This document shows positions 5,135-5,189 of a stretch of 5,189 nucleotides of DNA, piece by piece; positions within the stretch are counted from its first letter, which is position 1, and each line of letters begins with the position of its first letter. The stretch spans positions 1 through 5,189 of the forward strand of contig JAJDBA010000217.1 in NCBI GenBank assembly GCA_029261675.1, given 5' to 3'. The translations under genes and the position numbers were made by a program. Origin of the DNA: Nitrospinaceae bacterium. GTDB taxonomy: Bacteria; Nitrospinota; Nitrospinia; Nitrospinales; VA-1. A model generated the notes under the pieces. It saw nothing but the letters and a program-made list of their open reading frames with translations, made no database searches and was not told where the DNA came from.

Positions 5135-5188
5135 TTACATGCTTCTTTTAGCCGGGCGCGCCGCCGCGTCAATGGGCTGGCCCGCTCC
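5135..5188 (-). CDS. Possible 3' end of a gene entering from the right
   Basis: From the window edge a minus-strand frame reads 17 codons (GAGQPIDAAARPAKRSM) to a TAA at 5137-5135. Third codon positions are mostly G or C in the first part, as expected for coding sequence in GC-rich DNA. The fragment is too short to assign. A plus-strand ATG at 5139 also opens a frame to the edge but has no ribosome binding site. Confidence 0.3.
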   Translation of the reverse strand, partial: GAGQPIDAAARPAKRSM

Positions 5189-5189
5189 A

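Overview
The window is a 5.2-kb piece of a bacterial accessory region. It carries part of a conjugation apparatus, an unrelated membrane-protein gene, one complete insertion sequence and a structured segment with small genes. A VirD4/TraG-type coupling protein, an IS4-family element and ordinary Shine-Dalgarno starts suggest a Gram-negative, proteobacterium-like host and a plasmid or integrative conjugative element. The sequence does not allow a genus call. The left half is AT-rich, the insertion sequence is more balanced, and the last ~40 bases are very GC-rich, so the region looks like a mosaic.

Layout. (i) Positions 2-2092, plus strand: the C-terminal ~700 residues of a type IV coupling protein. 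Its N-terminus and Walker A lie outside the window, and it carries a Ser/Thr/Gly/Asn-rich insertion of about 220 residues. (ii) Positions 2097-2987, minus strand: a 296-residue protein with two membrane segments, converging tail to tail on the coupling gene with a 4-bp gap. I do not recognise its family. (iii) Positions 3088-4364: a complete 1277-bp IS4-family element with 18-bp terminal inverted repeats (one mismatch), an intact transposase and a perfect 9-bp target duplication. It has split the region upstream of the membrane-protein gene. (iv) Positions 4374-4681: an intergenic stretch dominated by an 81-bp palindrome with perfect 20-bp arms. Outside these arms the two flanks also match each other in block order and spacing, each ending in TGAAAGGAA plus CGATG. 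(v) Positions 4682-4894: a 70-residue conserved small protein of the kind seen near conjugation genes, followed by a bidirectional terminator. (vi) Positions 4949-5189: two weakly supported minus-strand reading frames converging on that terminator.

How the parts relate. The coupling protein would deliver a relaxase-DNA complex to a type IV secretion channel; no relaxase or channel gene is in view. The small protein probably belongs to the same transfer module by association. The insertion sequence is a later arrival. It carries an inverted repeat that buries its own transposase start codon in transcripts entering from outside, a control known from IS10 and IS50. The most unusual parts are the large low-complexity insertion in the coupling protein and the mirrored leader-like structure before the small gene.
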